Origin: Ensifer sp. IC4062
GTDB taxonomy: Bacteria > Pseudomonadota > Alphaproteobacteria > Rhizobiales > Rhizobiaceae
Direction of reading: 5' to 3'
DNA: 64,000 nucleotides
NCBI RefSeq assembly: GCF_020193575.1
Contig: NZ_JADYVD010000014.1
Location: 62,001-126,000 of the forward strand
Shown: one piece after another, positions 60,118-64,000 of the stretch
How positions within the stretch are numbered: position 1 is the first letter of the stretch
How the letters are laid out: each line of letters starts with the position of its first letter
Translations under genes and position numbers: made by a program
Notes under the pieces: model-generated
Told to the model about the DNA's origin: nothing
What the model saw: only the letters and a program-made list of their open reading frames with translations
The model's database searches: none

Positions 60118-61470
60118 ATGCGCATTCACCTGCATGCACTCTGGCTGAGTCTTGCCGCGGCGACGACATTCGCCTCGCCGACATTCTCCGCCGATCTTTC
60201 GATCACCTGCCGCTGCGTCGAGGGCGGCGTGAACTCCGAACTCGCCGCATGGGTCAAGAAGAGCGTCATTCCCGGCTTTACCAAGATGAAGGGTGACGGG
60301 GTCAAAGTCACCCTGACCGAATTCGCCGGTTCAGACGAGCAATTGACGCAGCAGCTCGCACTGGACTTTTCGACCGGCGCCGGCCCGGATGTCGCCGGGT
60401 TCGACGGCTTCCTGATCCCCAGCTTCGTCGAGGGCGGGCTCTTGAAGCCGCTCGACGAACTGGCGGGCGATGCGGTGACGAAGTGGGATGGCTGGAGCCA
60501 TATTACCGACGGTGCCAAGGCACTGATGTCCTATCAGGGCAAAGCCTATGGCCTTTCGCTCGGCACCGATGTGCGCGTGATCTTCGTGCGCGCCGATCTC
60601 CTGAAGGAAGCGGGGATCGATCCAACAACCTGGCAGCCCAAGTCCTGGGCGGAACTGCTCGATACCGCCCGCAAGCTCAAGGCGAAGAAGCCCGACTCCT
60701 TCCCGCTGCAGATCAACGCCGGCGTGCCGATGGGCGAGGCGACGACCATGCAGGGCTACTGGATGGCGCTGCTCGGCACTGGCGAGCAGGTCACCGATGA
60801 CAAGGGCCGTTACATCGTCTCGAGCCAAGGCATTCTCGACACGCTCAATCTCTACAAGACCGTTTATGTGGACGAGAAGCTCGGAGACCAGCGGGCGCAA
60901 CTCTTGGGCGACGGGCGCAACCGCACGTTCGCGAACTTCCGCGACGGCAAGACCGCAATGCTTCTCGAAAGCGATTGGTTCTATCGCTCGGTCACCGCAC
61001 CCGGCTCGGAATTTGCGGTCGAAAACCGCGACCAGGTGGTGACCTGGGCAAAGATGCCGGCCAAGGAGCCCGGCAAGGGCATCCGCGGCCAGGACTTCGT
61101 GACGATCTCCGGCGGCACGGGTTTCGTCCTCAATCCCAATACGGATGAAAAGGAACTCGCTTGGGAACTGCTCGCCTTCATGAACAGCAAGGAACAGCTC
61201 GCCGAGTTTCAGAAGTACGAGCCGCGCATCCGCATTCGCGACGACGTGGAAATCGCAGATGCCCCCTTCCTTGCGGAAACCTCGCAGGCACTGATGCCGC
61301 TCACCACCGCGCGGCCGAACGACGCCAAATACAATGCGGTTTCGGCCGAGGTTCAGCGCATGACCGAGGCGGTCGTCTCGGGCGAGCTGTCGCCGGAAGA
61401 CGCCATGAGCCGCTATCGCGACGCCGTGATCCGGATCGTGGGCGAGGAAAACACCGTAAGCCTGCTCTAA
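60118..61470 (+). CDS. Sugar ABC transporter substrate-binding protein (family 1)
   Basis: A 450-residue periplasmic binding protein of the family 1 (maltose/oligosaccharide) type. The signal peptide MRIHLHALWLSLAAATTFAS ends near TFSADLS. Typical regions: QLTQQLALDFSTGAGPDVAG, GFLIPSFVEGGLLKPLDELA, YGLSLGTDVRVIFVRADLLK, PKSWAELLDTARKLKAKKPD and AWELLAFMNSKEQLAEFQKY. ATG 60118 has AAGGGAGG upstream. It leads a four-gene importer on this strand; a hairpin separates it from the first permease gene. Substrate unknown; an oligosaccharide is likely given the GH38-like neighbour. Confidence 0.93.
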   Translation: MRIHLHALWLSLAAATTFASPTFSADLSITCRCVEGGVNSELAAWVKKSVIPGFTKMKGDGVKVTLTEFAGSDEQLTQQLALDFSTGAGPDVAGFDGFLIPSFVEGGLLKPLDELAGDAVTKWDGWSHITDGAKALMSYQGKAYGLSLGTDVRVIFVRADLLKEAGIDPTTWQPKSWAELLDTARKLKAKKPDSFPLQINAGVPMGEATTMQGYWMALLGTGEQVTDDKGRYIVSSQGILDTLNLYKTVYVDEKLGDQRAQLLGDGRNRTFANFRDGKTAMLLESDWFYRSVTAPGSEFAVENRDQVVTWAKMPAKEPGKGIRGQDFVTISGGTGFVLNPNTDEKELAWELLAFMNSKEQLAEFQKYEPRIRIRDDVEIADAPFLAETSQALMPLTTARPNDAKYNAVSAEVQRMTEAVVSGELSPEDAMSRYRDAVIRIVGEENTVSLL

Positions 61471-61515
61471 CGGATTGCGGTCGCCCCGATCTTACACGGC
61501 AGTCATGACAACCCT

Positions 61516-61555
61516 CCGCGCATACGGGGTCAGCAGGAGAGCCCCATATGCGCGG
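61516..61555 (+). terminator. Hairpin between binding-protein and permease genes
   Basis: CCGCGCATACGGGG pairs with CCCCATATGCGCGG, 12 of 14 positions plus one mismatch pair, around a loop of TCAGCAGGAGAG. It lies 45 bp after the binding-protein stop and 15 bp before the permease start and probably reduces read-through into the permease genes, as in the urt operon above. Confidence 0.6.
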
Positions 61556-61569
61556 AAGCAGGAGGTCGG

Positions 61570-62481
61570 ATGAAATCCTTTTCCCTTCTATCCCGCGGCA
61601 CCGGGGTCGCTTTCCTCGCCCCGGCGGGGTTGCTGGTCGGTGCTTTCGTCATCGCACCGTTCTTCTGGGTCATCTTTGTTTCCTTCACCAACCGCTCGCT
61701 GCTGGGCCGCACGGCGGTGGATCCGGATTTCGTGGGGCTCGCGAATTATTTCTCGCTCTTCGACGCGGCGACCTTCTTTACGCGCGGCGAATTCGGCTCG
61801 TCGCTGATCCTGACCATCCAGTTCGTCCTCCTGTCGGCGGTCGTCGGCCAGGCCGCACTCGGCATGCTGCTGGCGTGGATGCTGCAATCGGTACCGAAAT
61901 CGCTGAAGCACGTGACCGAGACCGTGGCGATCGGTGCGTGGATCCTTCCAGAGGTGGTTATCGCCTTCGCGTGGTTCGCCTTTCTCGACTATGAGAACGG
62001 TACGCTCAACATGATCATGGAAGCGTTGGGCTTTCCGCCAGGCGACTGGCTCCTGTCCTTTCCCTTCTGGGCGATCGTCGTCTTCAACACCTGGCGCGGC
62101 ACTGCCTTCTCCATGATGTTGTTCAACTCCGCCTTCGCCTCGATTCCGCCGAGCTATTTCCAGGCGGCGGACGTCGCCGGCGCTTCGAGTTGGCAGAAAT
62201 TCCGCGATATCGGTCTGCCACTGATCCGCGGCCATGTCGTGACCGACCTGATTCTTATCACCATGTGGAGCTTCAATGTCTTCACGCCGTTCCTGCTGAC
62301 CAGCGGCGGACCGTCCTATCGCACCGAGATCCTGCCTATCTACACTTATCGCATAGCCTTCCGCGATTTCGATTTCGGCAAGGGCGCGGCTGTCGGCGTG
62401 GTCGTCATGCTGATCAATCTCGTCTTCGCGCTCTTCTATCTTTGGGTAATGCGCCGTCGCGCCAAGGGAGTGGCAGCATGA
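61570..62481 (+). CDS. Sugar ABC transporter permease (MalF type)
   Basis: A 303-residue membrane permease with six helices. The EAA loop is PPSYFQAADVAGASSWQKFR followed by DIGLPLIRG. The N-terminus (GVAFLAPAGLLVGAFVIAPF, FFWVIFVSFTNRSLL) and LLTSGGPSYRTEILPIYTYR are typical of MalF/UgpA-type proteins. ATG 61570 has AGGAGG 6 bp upstream, and the stop overlaps the next permease gene by 4 bp (ATGA). Confidence 0.95.
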   Translation: MKSFSLLSRGTGVAFLAPAGLLVGAFVIAPFFWVIFVSFTNRSLLGRTAVDPDFVGLANYFSLFDAATFFTRGEFGSSLILTIQFVLLSAVVGQAALGMLLAWMLQSVPKSLKHVTETVAIGAWILPEVVIAFAWFAFLDYENGTLNMIMEALGFPPGDWLLSFPFWAIVVFNTWRGTAFSMMLFNSAFASIPPSYFQAADVAGASSWQKFRDIGLPLIRGHVVTDLILITMWSFNVFTPFLLTSGGPSYRTEILPIYTYRIAFRDFDFGKGAAVGVVVMLINLVFALFYLWVMRRRAKGVAA

Positions 62482-63308
62482 CACGTTACCTCGGCCTCTA
62501 CTTCACCCGCATCGGCTTCTCAGTGGCAACGGCGCTTATCGGTGTCTTCTTCGCCCTGCCGCTCGTCTGGTTCATCTTCGCACCCTTCAATCCGCGCGCC
62601 GAGTTGGGCCTTTCCATTCCCGAGCCGTTCTCGCTTACCAATTTCGAGGCCGTGTTCCAGAATGGCTTCGCGATGCGCGGCCTCTGGAACTCGCTCGTCC
62701 AGAGCGTCGGCGGCGTTATTCTCGTGGGTGCAGGCGCTACGCTTGCCTCCTATGCGCTGTCGCGCTCGCCGATCCCCGGCAAGAGCGTCATCACCTACAT
62801 CCTGCTGCTGTTCTCCTCCGTCGTATCGGGATCGGCGGCGATGGTGCCGATCTTTCTCATCATCAACGGCATCGGCCTCATCGACACGCAGATCGCGGTG
62901 ATCCTCGTATTCGCCGGCGGGCTTTTGCCGACCGCCATGTTCATCCTGCGCGATTTCATCGACAGTATCCCCAAGAGCTACGAGGAGAGCGCGATGGTGG
63001 CCGGAGCCTCGCCCGTTCAGGCCTTCTTCGATGTGGCACTGCCGGTCATCCGGCCGGGCATTGTGGTCGTGGTCGTGTGGGCATTCGTCAGCATCTGGGG
63101 AAGCTTCCTCATCCCCTTCATCCTGCTGCGCTCCAGCGAAAAGATGCCCGCCTCCGTGGCGATCTATTCCTTCTATTCGGAGGCGGGAACCCCCATCGTG
63201 ACGCTGCTTGCCGCCTATTCCCTGCTCTACTCGCTTCCCGTCGTCATTCTCTACCTGCTCGTGAGCTGGAAGTTCGGTTTCCGGTTCTTCGGCGGTATCA
63301 AGGCTTAA
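62478..63308 (+). CDS. Sugar ABC transporter permease (MalG type)
   Basis: A 276-residue permease with six helices. The EAA loop is IPKSYEESAMVAGASPVQAF followed by FDVALPVIRPG. LGLSIPEPFSLTNFEAVFQN and SVVSGSAAMVPIFLIINGIG are MalG/UgpE-like. It starts within the stop of the previous permease gene and the ATPase gene follows after 7 bp. Confidence 0.95.
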   Translation: MTRYLGLYFTRIGFSVATALIGVFFALPLVWFIFAPFNPRAELGLSIPEPFSLTNFEAVFQNGFAMRGLWNSLVQSVGGVILVGAGATLASYALSRSPIPGKSVITYILLLFSSVVSGSAAMVPIFLIINGIGLIDTQIAVILVFAGGLLPTAMFILRDFIDSIPKSYEESAMVAGASPVQAFFDVALPVIRPGIVVVVVWAFVSIWGSFLIPFILLRSSEKMPASVAIYSFYSEAGTPIVTLLAAYSLLYSLPVVILYLLVSWKFGFRFFGGIKA

Positions 63309-63315
63309 GGTTCCA

Positions 63316-64000
63316 TGGCTTCCATACGCTTCAAGAGCATCACCAAGAAGTTCGGCGAGTTCGTCGCCGTCGAGGACCTCAACCTCGAAATGAATGACGG
63401 CGAATTCGTATGCCTCCTCGGCCCCTCCGGCTGCGGCAAGACGACGACCCTGCGTATGATCGCCGGCCTGGAGACGCCGACCTCCGGCCAATTGCTGATC
63501 GGTGACCGCGAGGTCACCTTCCTGCATCCGAAGGATCGCAAGATCTCCATGGTTTTCCAGGATTATGCGCTCTACCCGCACATGAATCTCGCCGACAATA
63601 TCGCCTACCCGCTGAAGGTGCGTGGAGAAGCGGAAGCCAAGCGCCACGCGCGGGCCCGCGAAGTGGCTGATGTGCTGAAGATCGGCCACCTCATGGAACG
63701 CATGCCCTCGCAGATTTCCGGAGGGCAGCAGCAGCGTACCTCCCTTGCGCGCGCGCTGGTCTATCCGTCCGAGGTCTATCTCTTCGATGAGCCGCTCTCC
63801 AATCTCGACGCAAAGCTCAGGCTGGAGGCGCGCGGCTTCCTGAACCATCTGCAGCGCGACATGGGCATGACGGCGGTCTATGTCACCCACGACCAGGCAG
63901 AAGCCATGGCGCTTGCCACCCGGGTCGCGGTGATGGACGCCGGCAAGGTGGTGCAATATGCGCCGCCGATGGAGGTCTACCGCCGGCCCGCCACCACTTT
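63316..64000 (+). CDS. Sugar ABC transporter ATP-binding protein (partial, MsmK/UgpC type)
   Basis: The first 228 residues of a CUT1-type ATPase; the C-terminal regulatory domain is beyond the right edge. Walker A GPSGCGKTT, Q-loop ISMVFQDYALYPHMNLADNI, signature QISGGQQQRTSLARAL, Walker B VYLFDEPLSNLDAKLRLEAR and H-loop AVYVTHDQAEAMALATRVAV are complete. The start MASIRFKSITKKFG is 7 bp after the second permease gene. It is the energy-coupling subunit of the importer; family members are sometimes shared between several sugar importers. Confidence 0.95.

Overview
The window looks like a secondary replicon (megaplasmid or chromid) of a Sinorhizobium/Ensifer-type alphaproteobacterium. It is GC-rich. 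The DctA protein reads almost residue for residue like the rhizobial C4-dicarboxylate carrier, dctA-dctBD is divergent in the rhizobial way, and many intergenic spaces carry short palindromic mosaic repeats of the kind scattered through rhizobial genomes. This assignment is inference from recognised protein families and repeats; no search was run. I saw no rRNA, tRNA, CRISPR array, transposase or integrase.

Left part (1-9.7 kb, minus strand): a sugar ABC importer (ATPase cut by the window edge, periplasmic binding protein) with a LacI-type repressor and a perfect 14-bp operator, then a complete urea-type importer urtABCDE with a strong hairpin between urtA and urtB. 10-14 kb holds small housekeeping or stress genes: a sorbosone-dehydrogenase-like protein, an ATP-dependent DNA ligase of the LigD ligase-domain type beside a small frameshifted gene, an OsmC-like protein and a RidA-like protein. 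Three copies of a 13-bp operator lie upstream of the last, with no intact regulator next to them.

14.3-24.6 kb is signalling and C4-dicarboxylate uptake: a 1124-residue protein fusing an NCS1-type permease, a cysteine cluster, a histidine kinase and a receiver, translationally coupled to a LuxR-type response regulator; then dctA (sigma-54 promoter visible) divergent from dctB-dctD, and an AraC regulator. 24.8-27.5 kb is a two-gene molybdenum hydroxylase of the isoquinoline 1-oxidoreductase type. 27.5-31.8 kb is oxyR divergent from katG plus two small genes. 32.1-34.7 kb has a UvrD-like helicase and a Met-rich EF-hand protein.

35.2-52.1 kb is the most striking block: a full set of genes for respiratory complex I split into three transcription units. 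nuoH, nuoI and a CBS-domain gene are on the plus strand; nuoABCDEFG and nuoJK-X-Y-LMN are on the minus strand. The membrane arm has four antiporter-like subunits rather than three, plus an 84-residue two-helix protein of unknown function. Palindromic repeats sit in four junctions of the H/I and A-G parts and in none of the J-N part.

52.5-56.6 kb has a class A penicillin-binding protein, two small genes and nearly 1 kb of apparently decayed sequence. 56.7-64 kb is a second carbohydrate system: a GH38-like (DUF5054-type) protein, a LacI regulator with candidate operators, and a complete family-1 sugar ABC importer whose ATPase runs off the right edge.
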